DNA of 64,000 bases from Balneolaceae bacterium (GTDB lineage: Bacteria > Bacteroidota > Rhodothermia > Balneolales > Balneolaceae): positions 1-64,000 of the forward strand of contig JAEPNO010000011.1 of the NCBI GenBank assembly GCA_017643365.1. The letters run 5' to 3'. The first letter of the stretch is position 1. The number at the start of each line of letters is the position of its first letter. The position numbers and the translations under genes are program-made. Below are positions 1 through 8,829 of this stretch, piece by piece. The notes under the pieces are model-generated. The model ran no database searches. It was not told the origin of the DNA and saw only the letters and a list, made by a program, of their open reading frames with translations.

Positions 1-1
1 C

Positions 2-67
2 TCGGTTCGACGAGATTTAGTAGATTACTTCGAAGACAGATACTTAACCCCTGACACACTTAATTGA
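2..67 (+). CDS. 3' end of an unidentified coding frame, partial at the window edge
   Basis: The second frame is open from the window edge and reads SVRRDLVDYFEDRYLTPDTLN before a TGA at 65-67. It is protein-like but too short to assign to a family. It stops exactly where the next frame (64-396), which carries a T9SS sorting domain, opens. The two are probably parts of one secreted protein separated by a small indel. This is inference: the rest of the gene lies outside the window. Confidence 0.35.
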   Translation, partial: SVRRDLVDYFEDRYLTPDTLN

Positions 68-396
68 ACACTCCCATCACATTCTATCAAGATCCTAATT
101 TGGTTTCTAATTCAATGGAAACAGGGCAGCCATCTAAATTTCAACTCCATCAAAACTATCCAAACCCGTTTAACCCTAGTACTAGTATTTCATTTTCCAT
201 TCCAAAAGCAAGTCATATAAATGTGGTCGTATTTGATATTTTAGGCAGGATAGTCACCGAACTAGCTGATCAACGATTTGAAGTAGGCACACATTCGCTA
301 ACCTTCGATGCCAGTACACTTTCCAGTGGCACCTATATCTATCGAATAGAAGCTAATGGAGAAGTTCTAACTAAGAAAATGATGTTAATTAAGTAA
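64..396 (+). CDS. T9SS type A C-terminal sorting domain fragment
   Basis: The 110-residue frame opens with TTG directly after an in-frame TAA and has no signal peptide. Residues about 27-110 form a complete type IX secretion sorting domain: HQNYPNPFNPST, then VVVFDILGRIV and a terminal KKMMLIK. Such domains sit at the C-terminus of large exported proteins and are recognised by the T9SS for transport across the outer membrane. A free-standing domain without an export signal is not functional by itself, so this is most likely the tail of the gene ending in another frame at 67. A strong terminator follows at 431. Confidence 0.6.
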   Translation: MNTPITFYQDPNLVSNSMETGQPSKFQLHQNYPNPFNPSTSISFSIPKASHINVVVFDILGRIVTELADQRFEVGTHSLTFDASTLSSGTYIYRIEANGEVLTKKMMLIK

Positions 397-430
397 GATT
401 GAATTTATTCTTAAACTAGAAATTGATTAG

Positions 431-466
431 CGCCTCGATGGTTTCCGTCGGGGCGTTTTTTATTGA
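431..466 (+). terminator. Rho-independent terminator
   Basis: The CGCCTCGA arm at 431-438 pairs with TCGGGGCG at 448-455 (one G-T pair) and is followed by a run of T. It ends the T9SS gene fragment transcribed from the left edge. Confidence 0.75.
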
Positions 467-510
467 ATAAGTAAAAATCAATATTACCATTAATCGAAAT
501 TGTGATCATA

Positions 511-546
511 AAAAAAAGCCTCATTCTAATTAAGAACGAGGCTTTT
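511..546 (-). terminator. Rho-independent terminator of the DinB-like gene
   Basis: On the minus strand the arms AAGCCTCgTTCTTA and TAGAATGAGGCTT form a hairpin followed by seven T residues. It lies 28 bases downstream of the DinB-like stop codon. Confidence 0.8.
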
Positions 547-573
547 GTGTTAGTCAACGGTTTCAATTTCGAT

Positions 574-1167
574 TTACATCGATTCCATCTCTGCCAGAAC
601 TTCCAGCATCTGGTTGGTGTGGCGTTGGCCATGAGCAGCAACCAATAAATAAATCTGGTAGGCATCAACGGTAGCCACAGGTAATTCCATCTTATAATGG
701 CGTAAATCGTGATCGGTTGATTTTAAATATTCAACTAATTTCATTCTGGATTCTTCGAGTGCAGCAAGCATTTCGGCTTTTGTGCTCCATTTACCGGAAG
801 GCTCGAAATTAGGAGAAGTGGTGACGGCAGTTCCACGATTGTTGAAGTTTCCAATCAACACACCGTCAGCCATAGAATTATCGAATTCCATATCGGCACC
901 ACCGGAACTTACAGTGCCCTGAACCATGCCATGAAAGGCCATTTCGGTGGATAGAATGTGCTCAAGACAATTAGCAACCGACCATCCGCCATCGGCAGGT
1001 TTCCAGTTAAAAGCTTGATCGTCGAGATCCTCAACGGCTTCAATTATATATTGTTGAGACGCCATCAAATAATTTGCTACAAATTCACGCTCGCCCATAG
1101 AAAGCTGCGCAAGGGCTGAAACAGAAAAAAACGATACGAGCAATAGAAGTGTGATTTTTCTCATCAT
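574..1167 (-). CDS. Secreted DinB/YfiT-like four-helix protein
   Basis: The 197-residue product starts with a Sec signal peptide (MMRKITLLLLVSFFSVSALAQ) followed by a DinB-like fold. Three histidines typical of DinB/YfiT metal sites are visible: H70 in NCLEHILS, and H179 and H183 in HGQRHTNQ. Members bind a divalent metal and include thiol-dependent transferases and hydrolases. The substrate here is unknown, and the periplasmic location is unusual but recurs in Bacteroidota. I chose the ATG at 1167; a TTG four codons upstream is possible. The gene is monocistronic with its own terminator. Confidence 0.8.
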   Translation of the reverse strand: MMRKITLLLLVSFFSVSALAQLSMGEREFVANYLMASQQYIIEAVEDLDDQAFNWKPADGGWSVANCLEHILSTEMAFHGMVQGTVSSGGADMEFDNSMADGVLIGNFNNRGTAVTTSPNFEPSGKWSTKAEMLAALEESRMKLVEYLKSTDHDLRHYKMELPVATVDAYQIYLLVAAHGQRHTNQMLEVLAEMESM

Positions 1168-1248
1168 ATTAGTACCCAATTAGTTAGGATTTTAGTGTTC
1201 TACGATAGTTACAAATAGAAACCTAAGTAGGGGACAAAATACAATCCA

Positions 1249-1273
1249 TAAAAAAAGGCGCCCTGAGGCGCCT
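1249..1273 (-). terminator. Rho-independent terminator of the DUF1800/DUF1501/WG operon
   Basis: A perfect stem AGGCGCC / GGCGCCT with a CTGA loop is followed on the minus strand by about seven T residues. It lies 28 bases after the last WG-repeat gene and ends the four-gene operon. Confidence 0.85.
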
Positions 1274-1300
1274 CCCACTTACAGTGTATGTCAACTAAAT

Positions 1301-2368
1301 TTATTGGGTTGGAAACCAAACATAATTCCCGGTTTGATTGATATATCCAATTTCTTCTTCAAGCTCGTTTTCTTCATTCAGGGTATAAGTAATCACTCTG
1401 GCCAGGCCTTTATTAAAACCTTCAACTTCATCAAAAATAGCTTCCGAGATTTGATTTCCCTGAAGATCGACAAAGGTCCATTTCTCACCTATTCGAACCG
1501 GAGCGAATTCTTCTGAAAAAGCTCGCACTTCATCAAATTGCTCGGCAATCACAAAAGCACCGGTTTTATCGATAAAACCATATTGATTACTGTTCTTTCG
1601 AGCCGGGGCAAGTCCATCATTGAAAGTTCCTGCACTCACAAATTGTGGTGAAATGGCGATGGTACCGGTTGTGTCGATAAATCCCCATCGATCGCTAATC
1701 AACACAGCGGCCAGCTGATCAGAAAAGGGGAGAGCCTCGGAATATTGCAGATCGATGACGGTATTTCCGGTCGGGTCGATGTAGCCATACAACCCATCTT
1801 CAAGCACAAGCGCTCGTTTCTCTTGAAAGCTTCCACTTTCAATAAAATCCATATCGCCGGGCATGTTCAAGGCATCCAGTGGATTCCCAAATTCATTGAT
1901 ATAGAAGTAGTCCCGATAATCTAAACTACGTACAAAAGCACGGTCGTTTGAAAAGGATGTAGCACCGCGAAATCTTGGATTAATAATGAAGTTTCCATTT
2001 TGATTGATGTACCCCCAACGGCCATCAACACGAACAGCGGCTTTACCTTCGCTAAAGGTTCGAAGATCTTCAAAGTCACCTTCAAAAGCTTGTTCGCCTG
2101 TTTCGTCGATGTATTTCCATCGCCAACTTTCGCGCACTATTGCCAAACCATCGCTAAAAGTAAACGCATTTTGATAACGCGGCTCCAGCACCATTTTTCC
2201 GCTTTTGTTGATGTATCCCCACTCGCCATTCAGTAGTACTGGAAATAACTCAACTTCTGCAATTGGAAGCGTGATTTCGGTATTCTCATTATCAGAAATA
2301 CCATCAACTACTTCGCAAGCGGAAGCAGACAATAAACCTAGGATTAAAAAAATAAATAGTCGTTTCAT
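1301..2368 (-). CDS. WG-repeat lipoprotein (copy 2)
   Basis: About 355 residues. The ATG at 2368 gives a lipoprotein signal (MKRLFIFLILGLLSASAC), and the longer open frame upstream only overlaps the previous gene. The body is eight roughly 33-residue WG (KWG-type) repeats of the form WGYIn.tG...i.p.F..a..FsdGlA.V, plus a final half repeat ending GYINQTGNYVWFPTQ. The function of the WG family is not established; the repeats probably make a beta-rich scaffold. It begins within 10 bases of the preceding paralogue's stop, so the two are probably translationally coupled. Repeat order and tail match the paralogue, indicating a whole-gene tandem duplication. Confidence 0.85.
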   Translation of the reverse strand: MKRLFIFLILGLLSASACEVVDGISDNENTEITLPIAEVELFPVLLNGEWGYINKSGKMVLEPRYQNAFTFSDGLAIVRESWRWKYIDETGEQAFEGDFEDLRTFSEGKAAVRVDGRWGYINQNGNFIINPRFRGATSFSNDRAFVRSLDYRDYFYINEFGNPLDALNMPGDMDFIESGSFQEKRALVLEDGLYGYIDPTGNTVIDLQYSEALPFSDQLAAVLISDRWGFIDTTGTIAISPQFVSAGTFNDGLAPARKNSNQYGFIDKTGAFVIAEQFDEVRAFSEEFAPVRIGEKWTFVDLQGNQISEAIFDEVEGFNKGLARVITYTLNEENELEEEIGYINQTGNYVWFPTQ

Positions 2369-2375
2369 GATCATT

Positions 2376-3434
2376 TTACCGCGTTGGATACCAAATGTAT
2401 TCCCCTTGTTTGTTGATGTAGCCATATCGAGTATTTTCGTCTTCGCCAAAACGTACTCGGGCAATTCCGTTATTAAAGCTTTCGGCGTGGTCGAATGGCG
2501 TATTGAATGCAATAGTGCCGGTATTTTTATGGATGTAATACCAGTCTCGGCTTAAACGAACAGCAGCCATATCTTCCGTAAAACCTTTTACTTCAGCAAA
2601 TTGAAGAGGGATTACTATTTCGCCCGAATCATCGATAAAACCGATGTATTCGTCTTCCATCACCCACGCTAATCCTTCAGAAAATGAACCGGCTAGCGTA
2701 AAATTAGGATTAATTACAGGAACACCGTTTTCGTTGATAAATCCCCAGCCATCACCCGTTTGTAGTGGAGCTAAGCCTTGTGCAAAATTACCGGCTGCAG
2801 CAACCTGAAATCCGGTATTGATCGCTACGGTTCCAACCGAATCGATGTACACCCATCCTTCAAAAGTTTCTACGGCAGCAAGACCATCAGAAAAGGCTCT
2901 GGCGTCGGAAAATTCCAGGTTGATGGCAAGGGTTCCATCAGTAGATACATAGCCCCAGAGTCCATCAGAACGCACAGGAGCGAGGTTCTCGCTAAACGAC
3001 CCGGCAAAATCGAATTGGGCATCAATTACAAAGTTTCCATTTACATCGATGAAGCCATATAAATCATTCGGAAGCTGAGCCGGTGCTAATCCATTCTCGA
3101 AATTACCGGCAACTCGATATTGAATTGGGATTTGAAGAGTGCCATCGTCTTCCGAAATATATCCCCATTCGGTGCCTCGCCTTACCGCAGCTAAACCGTT
3201 ACTAAATTCACGGGCTTCATCGAACTGCGGAGCAATTGAAATTTCGCCATAATTGGTGATATAGCCCCACTTTCCGTTTACCAACACCGGATGTAGCGTT
3301 TCAACTTGGGGAACCTCGATTTCAGGTTCCGGTTTATCTGTGCCTTTTATCGCATCCACGGCATCGCAATTGCTAAGTACAATCAAACTTACAATCGAAA
3401 GGATAAGGGCAAATAATCGTAATCGTTTTTCCAT
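2376..3434 (-). CDS. WG-repeat lipoprotein (copy 1)
   Basis: 352 residues with lipoprotein signal MEKRLRLFALILSIVSLIVLSNC, then an acidic linker, eight WG repeats and the terminal half repeat GYINKQGEYIWYPTR. It parallels the downstream copy repeat by repeat, but sequence identity is modest, so the duplication is old. It starts two bases after the stop of the DUF1501 gene. The context suggests an envelope-anchored partner of the exported DUF1501/DUF1800 proteins; this is inference from gene order only. Confidence 0.85.
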   Translation of the reverse strand: MEKRLRLFALILSIVSLIVLSNCDAVDAIKGTDKPEPEIEVPQVETLHPVLVNGKWGYITNYGEISIAPQFDEAREFSNGLAAVRRGTEWGYISEDDGTLQIPIQYRVAGNFENGLAPAQLPNDLYGFIDVNGNFVIDAQFDFAGSFSENLAPVRSDGLWGYVSTDGTLAINLEFSDARAFSDGLAAVETFEGWVYIDSVGTVAINTGFQVAAAGNFAQGLAPLQTGDGWGFINENGVPVINPNFTLAGSFSEGLAWVMEDEYIGFIDDSGEIVIPLQFAEVKGFTEDMAAVRLSRDWYYIHKNTGTIAFNTPFDHAESFNNGIARVRFGEDENTRYGYINKQGEYIWYPTR

Positions 3435-3436
3435 AA

Positions 3437-5062
3437 TTATTTGATTAAAGTCATTTTCTTTGATCCGGCGCCATACGGAGTCTCTAATCGATAAACATAG
3501 GTGCCGTTTGCAAGGTTACTGCCATCAAAACGAATCTGATGATCACCGGCCGAAACAGTACCATCAACCAGAGTTTGGATAAGCCGCCCGTTTAGATCAA
3601 ACACCTGAAGCCGAACTTTTACCGACGCAGGTAACGAGAACTGAATAACCGTAGCTGGATTAAAAGGATTTGGGTAATTCTGATGAAGTTTAAACGCTAT
3701 TGGTTTACTGCCAGGCGAAGTTGCTGTTGAAACATTCAGGAAGCCTAAATCTTCGTATTCACCTTCCAAAACGGCACTCATACTTGCAGATTCCAGCCCA
3801 AACCAATTATTGAGAATATTGGCGTATATATTTCGGTAATCCATGCCGTAAACCGGATCACCCGAACCATCGAGATCGATTAGATCGGCATGTTCGCCGT
3901 AAATACCACCATTCACCGGACCAAAAACCATTACCGGTGCCGATGAACCGTGATCGGTTCCCTGAGATGAATTTTCATCTAAAGTTCGGCCAAATTCCGA
4001 AAATGTCATGGTAAGAGCACGTTCGTTCAATCCATCGGAAGCTAAATCAGCATAAAATGCTTGAACCGAATCTGCCACATCACGGAGCAAGTTGGCGTGT
4101 CCGCCTTCGGTAGATCCTTGATTATTATGCGTATCGAAACCACCTTTAGAAACCAGAAACACTTTGGTTTGAAGTCCGCCTCGAATTAACCGAGCTACCA
4201 CCGAAAGACTTCGCGATAGTCCAGAATTCGGGTATTCGCCCATATTGGTTGAGTTGTCGGCTGCTTCCTGAATGGATTCGAGATAACGAAAAGAGGAATT
4301 GGCAATTTTTCGTGCAAATGAAAGCGATCGACCAAAGTCATTATCAGGAGTGTCTTCCTCATTATAAAAACCACCTTGTTCCAGGAATTGAGCAAATTGT
4401 GAAGCTCCGCCAAAAGTAACGCCTAAATTCCCAAACTCGCTTTGGAATAAGGTCGAGGAGCCTCCAATTCGAACGCCCAACGGGAATTCAGGAGGATTGG
4501 CTATAAAATCGGGATTATCTTCTACAAGAAATCGTCCGGCCCATCCGGTGCCCATCATTTGGTTTGCATCGCTGGCGGAAGTCCAGATATCGGTTGAACG
4601 TGCATGCGAGCGATCGGGGTTTTCGTAGCCTACATTGTTGAAAACGGCCATATTCCCATCGCTCCACATAGGCGATAAATTGCTCATTGCCGGGTGGAGA
4701 CCGATTTCATCACTGAGCGAAATTGCTTCATTTTTAGAAATGGCTATGGTAGGTCGCTTTTGGAAATACACATCGTTTTCGACGGGAATCACGGTATTTA
4801 AGCCGTCGTTTCCACCACCTAGTTGAATCAGGATTAGTACCCGATCGGTATTTGCTGATGCAAGTCGATTTAGAAATTTAGTGCGTGCCATGGCATTTAC
4901 AGGAATGCCGCCCAACATTAGCCCCGAGCCAAGAGCTCCAATCCCAAGTGTACTTAGGAAGCTTCGTCGTGTCCACGACTGATGATCTTTTTCGTGCGCC
5001 TGCCCATGTTCTAGGCTGCTTCCGTGGCGATTATTATTCGTTTTTTGATGATGATTACACAT
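3437..5062 (-). CDS. DUF1501 family protein with Tat signal and T9SS sorting domain
   Basis: 541 residues. After a His/Asn-rich leader comes a twin-arginine signal (WTRRSFLSTLGIGALG, RR at 32-33). The DUF1501 domain spans about residues 70-440 (LILIQLGGGNDGLNTVIPV near the start, GFDTHNNQG and TFSEFGRTLDENSSQGTDHG later). DUF1501 resembles the alkaline phosphatase/sulfatase fold, and the D-H and E-F-GRT motifs fit that. A T9SS sorting domain (LHQNYPNPFNPATVIQFSLP) occupies the last 80 residues. The protein is therefore predicted to be folded in the cytoplasm, exported by Tat and then moved to the cell surface. It sits 12 bases after its usual partner, DUF1800. Confidence 0.9.
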   Translation of the reverse strand: MCNHHQKTNNNRHGSSLEHGQAHEKDHQSWTRRSFLSTLGIGALGSGLMLGGIPVNAMARTKFLNRLASANTDRVLILIQLGGGNDGLNTVIPVENDVYFQKRPTIAISKNEAISLSDEIGLHPAMSNLSPMWSDGNMAVFNNVGYENPDRSHARSTDIWTSASDANQMMGTGWAGRFLVEDNPDFIANPPEFPLGVRIGGSSTLFQSEFGNLGVTFGGASQFAQFLEQGGFYNEEDTPDNDFGRSLSFARKIANSSFRYLESIQEAADNSTNMGEYPNSGLSRSLSVVARLIRGGLQTKVFLVSKGGFDTHNNQGSTEGGHANLLRDVADSVQAFYADLASDGLNERALTMTFSEFGRTLDENSSQGTDHGSSAPVMVFGPVNGGIYGEHADLIDLDGSGDPVYGMDYRNIYANILNNWFGLESASMSAVLEGEYEDLGFLNVSTATSPGSKPIAFKLHQNYPNPFNPATVIQFSLPASVKVRLQVFDLNGRLIQTLVDGTVSAGDHQIRFDGSNLANGTYVYRLETPYGAGSKKMTLIK

Positions 5063-5074
5063 GCTGAGTCTCTC

Positions 5075-6664
5075 TTAAATTAATTGATAGGCCGGTAGTT
5101 GAATGATATATGCGATGTACTGCCGAAGGGCTTCAGCAAGGTGTTCATCGTAATATAAATTACCGTCGTTATCGGTATTTGCGGTCCATTCGTACCAGGG
5201 AATGGGACCCAGCAAAATCTTTGATAAGTTAATTTTGTAAGAGGGAAAACCAGTTACATCGGGGGCGTAGTCCGGATTTCCGGCAAAATCTTCTTCCACT
5301 TCTCTAATGCCAACTTGATCGAGAGGAAGCGAGAGTAAATGCTCGGCAATATCCTCGGCAAGAGTAAATGGATTTAGAGGATCGGATACTTTTTCTGCAA
5401 TTCGGATTGGATTATAAGTATCACCGGCGCCGTTGTATCCGTAAATCATGTCGGTGATGGTGCTCCAGCGTGCAGGCAACAGGTTGGTGTTTAGCCAGGT
5501 GAAATGCCCAGGGGTGCCGTCAGAGTCGGGCGGATTGTAGCCACTCCATCCAAATACTGTTTCGGGGCGGAGTAGTTCTTCGTTGAGCTCCGGCATCTGC
5601 AGGCGAATAAATTCTTTAATTTCAGCGGTGGGTACAATTTCGAACTGTCGCAAAAAACCGAGATAGATTTCAATCGGGCTTTTGATGCGGGACCCATAAA
5701 ATCGTTCTTTATAAAAATGATCGGAAGCCAGCAGATTTACCAAAATCGAGGCCAAATCGAAATCTACGCTCAGGCAGTAATCAGCAAGTGCTTGAACGGC
5801 CACCTCTTCAGGTTCTGCACTAACAAAAAAAGTGTAGAGTTTTTTGGATAAGAACCAGGCTACTTTATCTGATTTTTGCTCGAAAATGAGATCTACCACA
5901 CTGTCCATGGTAAAATTATCCTGTACTCCGAAAATGCTCTTGTTGGTAGCATCAAATCTATCGTCATCGAAAAAGCCCGACAAATTTGAGTTATTTACTC
6001 GCCAACCGGTTACGGCACGAGCTACTTCGGCGACATCAGCTTCACTGTAATTTGCGTTCCCTGATTTATCGGTAGTTCCTAAGGTGAACAGCTCAAGTAA
6101 TTCACGAGCAAAATCTTCATTAGGCTGACCGGCGCGATTGTTGTAATTGTTGAGATAGTACAACATTGCCGAGTTCTTGCTCACCTTCTTAACCAACGCT
6201 CGAAAATCACCAAATCCATCGGTTTGCAGCAGTTTCACATATTTGTACATGTGGCTGGTATAGCTGTTTGGAGCCTTGCCGGGCAGATCGTTCATGTTTT
6301 GATACGATACCGCAAAGTGATTGGTCCAAAAGAGTAACATCTTTGATAAAAACCCACCCTGATACATGGCATCCATCCAACGAAATTGGATGTCGTACAT
6401 ATTCAGAATATTGCCCGAATTGTTATTGGCAAACCAAGCCGGGTCATCAGGAAGTACCGCGTTTTTGGCTTCATCAACTAAAGTTTGAGCCGCCTCGGTT
6501 GCGTTACTGAACGAACGAATCCGATTGAGGTCACTAACTTTGTTTCCAAAGTGAGTTCGGCGCACTAAATGTGCTGCCTGAGTTTTGCCCCAGTTTCCGG
6601 TGTAAGCCGGCAAGCCGGTGCTTTGTGATGTGAGTGTGTGAGTAATAGTTGGAGGTGAATTCAT
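5075..6664 (-). CDS. DUF1800 family protein
   Basis: 529 residues and first gene of the minus-strand operon. Family hallmarks are AAHLVRRTHFG near residue 30, FWTNHFAVS, NEDFARELLELFTLG and EVARAVTGWRV. DUF1800 and DUF1501 genes are routinely adjacent in Planctomycetes, Bacteroidota and Proteobacteria and are thought to act together, but no biochemical role is established. No convincing signal peptide is visible at this start (MNSPPTITHTL), so it may be exported with its partner or the true start may differ. A 200-base gap upstream separates it from the divergent DUF3857 gene cluster and must hold both promoters. Confidence 0.88.
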   Translation of the reverse strand: MNSPPTITHTLTSQSTGLPAYTGNWGKTQAAHLVRRTHFGNKVSDLNRIRSFSNATEAAQTLVDEAKNAVLPDDPAWFANNNSGNILNMYDIQFRWMDAMYQGGFLSKMLLFWTNHFAVSYQNMNDLPGKAPNSYTSHMYKYVKLLQTDGFGDFRALVKKVSKNSAMLYYLNNYNNRAGQPNEDFARELLELFTLGTTDKSGNANYSEADVAEVARAVTGWRVNNSNLSGFFDDDRFDATNKSIFGVQDNFTMDSVVDLIFEQKSDKVAWFLSKKLYTFFVSAEPEEVAVQALADYCLSVDFDLASILVNLLASDHFYKERFYGSRIKSPIEIYLGFLRQFEIVPTAEIKEFIRLQMPELNEELLRPETVFGWSGYNPPDSDGTPGHFTWLNTNLLPARWSTITDMIYGYNGAGDTYNPIRIAEKVSDPLNPFTLAEDIAEHLLSLPLDQVGIREVEEDFAGNPDYAPDVTGFPSYKINLSKILLGPIPWYEWTANTDNDGNLYYDEHLAEALRQYIAYIIQLPAYQLI

Positions 6665-6864
6665 GAAACTGCGTTAATTCTATGCTCCAGTTATCGACGC
6701 TTGGCGTCGTAGGGTAAGAGGGGAAAAGCAGTTGTAGTGTTACAATATGAAAAGAGATTGATGCTGATTTCAAGCTGCTGAGCGATGATATTGGAAAAAA
6801 TGTCTTTGACTTATGAATAAGAATTCTATTTCTTTGAAAATAAATTTTAACTAGTTAGAAGTAG

Positions 6865-8814
6865 ATGAAGATATTTTTTGGGGTTTTAATTTTGGGATTA
6901 TTCTTTTTGCCGCTGAAAGCACAAATCTTCAAGTTTGGGGATGTGCCGTTAGTGTATCTCGAGATGAATACATATGAAAATGACTCTGCCGCTGGCGCAG
7001 TTGTCTTGTTTAACTATGGCAAGGCAGAGTTGGTGAATCCTGAGGAACCATATGTAGAATTGAAGCTGCACGAGAGAATTAAAATCTTATCTGATAATGA
7101 AGTCAGCAGAGCAGCAATCAGCATTCCATTTTCAACTCAAAACCCAGTTCAGCAAATAACCAAAGTTAAGGCTCATTCTGTAAGGCTGAACGAAGCCGGG
7201 GAAATTGTGAAATCTAGGTTGAAGACTGAGGATATCAGCATAGAGCAACTATCTGAATCGGTTTCAGAACTCAGTTTCACAATTCCGGATGTGTACAAAG
7301 GCAGTGTAATTGAGTATTCGTATGAACTAAGCACCGATGATCCCAAATTTTATCCCAATTGGACCTTTCAAAAAGATATTCCTGTGATATGGAGTGAATA
7401 CATTGCCCGAATACCCGATAAATATATTTATCTAACCATTACGAAAGGCAATCATCCATTTCACATTCAAAAATATTACTCGGTCGGTAATATCAGTAAG
7501 GGGACATCGCTAGGCAAAGACTTCAGGTATGTGATGAAGGATATTCCAGCTCTTATCAATCAACCCTTTATGAAAGGTAGAAGTAATTATTTGGCTCAAA
7601 TTCAGTTTGTGCTGGAATCTATTCAGTCAACTAATAATGATGTTGAATTGGTGTTGGGAGAATGGTTCGATGTAATCGATGAGTTTCTATTTTCTGATGA
7701 ATTCGGCTATCAGATGTGGATTGATAGAAAATCTCAAAGAGCAAATATGGAAGCTATTTCTGGTACCAGTAGGTTAAAATCGGTCTATTTGCAGGAGATT
7801 TTTGAGTATGTGTCTACCAGAATGAAATGGAATGGTGAATATGGACTATATCCAAATCCGAATGTAGATGAATTATTAGAAAAGGGCATTGGGAATGCGG
7901 CATCAATAAACATGTTGCTGATCAAAATGTTAAGGACAGCTCGCTTCGAAGCACATCCGGTATTAGTGAATGTACGGGCAGAGGAAGAAGTAAATAAAGA
8001 AGTGCCGGGTAGCCACTATTTTAATCACGTAATGGCCTACGTTGCTATTGGCCCAAATTACTACATCATAGATGCTTCAAGAGATGAATATCCTTTTACC
8101 ATGGTACCATTAGAGTTTAGTGGCACAACGGGGTTAATGATTTATGAATATGAGATCATTTGGTTGAAGATTCTAAGTTTACAAGAGAATAAGCGGTTTT
8201 CGAATTGGGATGTACAGCTGGACGGCGAAACTCTATCTGCAACCATAGATGTAGATGAAAAAGGATACTATGCTCTTGAAACACGAGAACAAGTGGGTGA
8301 TAGAGAATACCTAAGCGATTCGCTTGTTGCTTTACAGTTCAATAGAAATGATCTGGATTTCATTCAGGTAGATTCTGTAGCAATTGAGTTACAAGATAGT
8401 ACTGAGCAACTGGAATACACCATAGAATTTACGGTATATGATGAATCTGCCGGGGCTGATACAATATATTTTTACCCATTAGAATACGCAGTTGTAGAAG
8501 AGCATCCCTTTAAAAGTGAAACCAGAAATTTCCCGGTGGATTACCCCCATACATTTGACGAAAGTGTGGTTATGTCAATCACCTTTCCTGAGGAGTGGAA
8601 AATTCAATCCATACCTCAACCTATTCTCTATGTACTTCCGGATAATGGCGGTGAGTTTCGTCGAATAATCGAGGTCGACAATAACAAGATATCGCTCAAC
8701 TTCCGCTTCAAAATTGATAAGATACGTTTTATGCCCGAAGAGTACGAAGTGCTAAAAGGCATGTACGATCAAATGGTAGAGACTCTCCAAGAACAAATAG
8801 TTTTCATAAAGTAA
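6865..8814 (+). CDS. DUF3857/transglutaminase-like exported protein, catalytic Cys lost (copy 1)
   Basis: 649 residues with signal peptide MKIFFGVLILGLFFLPLKAQ. It has an N-terminal DUF3857 beta domain (about 45-250), a transglutaminase-like core (about 305-420) and a C-terminal beta domain ending with RFMPEEYEVLKGMYDQMVE. In the core, the GDCK motif of active family members is GNAA, with Ala345 replacing the catalytic Cys. His388 (FNHV) and Asp403 remain. It is probably not an active Cys enzyme and may bind peptide or glycan instead. It starts a three-gene set with 15 bases to the next copy. Confidence 0.85.
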   Translation: MKIFFGVLILGLFFLPLKAQIFKFGDVPLVYLEMNTYENDSAAGAVVLFNYGKAELVNPEEPYVELKLHERIKILSDNEVSRAAISIPFSTQNPVQQITKVKAHSVRLNEAGEIVKSRLKTEDISIEQLSESVSELSFTIPDVYKGSVIEYSYELSTDDPKFYPNWTFQKDIPVIWSEYIARIPDKYIYLTITKGNHPFHIQKYYSVGNISKGTSLGKDFRYVMKDIPALINQPFMKGRSNYLAQIQFVLESIQSTNNDVELVLGEWFDVIDEFLFSDEFGYQMWIDRKSQRANMEAISGTSRLKSVYLQEIFEYVSTRMKWNGEYGLYPNPNVDELLEKGIGNAASINMLLIKMLRTARFEAHPVLVNVRAEEEVNKEVPGSHYFNHVMAYVAIGPNYYIIDASRDEYPFTMVPLEFSGTTGLMIYEYEIIWLKILSLQENKRFSNWDVQLDGETLSATIDVDEKGYYALETREQVGDREYLSDSLVALQFNRNDLDFIQVDSVAIELQDSTEQLEYTIEFTVYDESAGADTIYFYPLEYAVVEEHPFKSETRNFPVDYPHTFDESVVMSITFPEEWKIQSIPQPILYVLPDNGGEFRRIIEVDNNKISLNFRFKIDKIRFMPEEYEVLKGMYDQMVETLQEQIVFIK

Positions 8815-8829
8815 CAACACAATCAGCAT

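Noticed and set aside
6790-6864. TTGACT...TATTTC as a sigma-70 promoter before the DUF3857 cluster
   Set aside because: Spacing is only about 15 bases and the -10 box is poor; the Bacteroidota TAnnTTTG box is also imperfect there.
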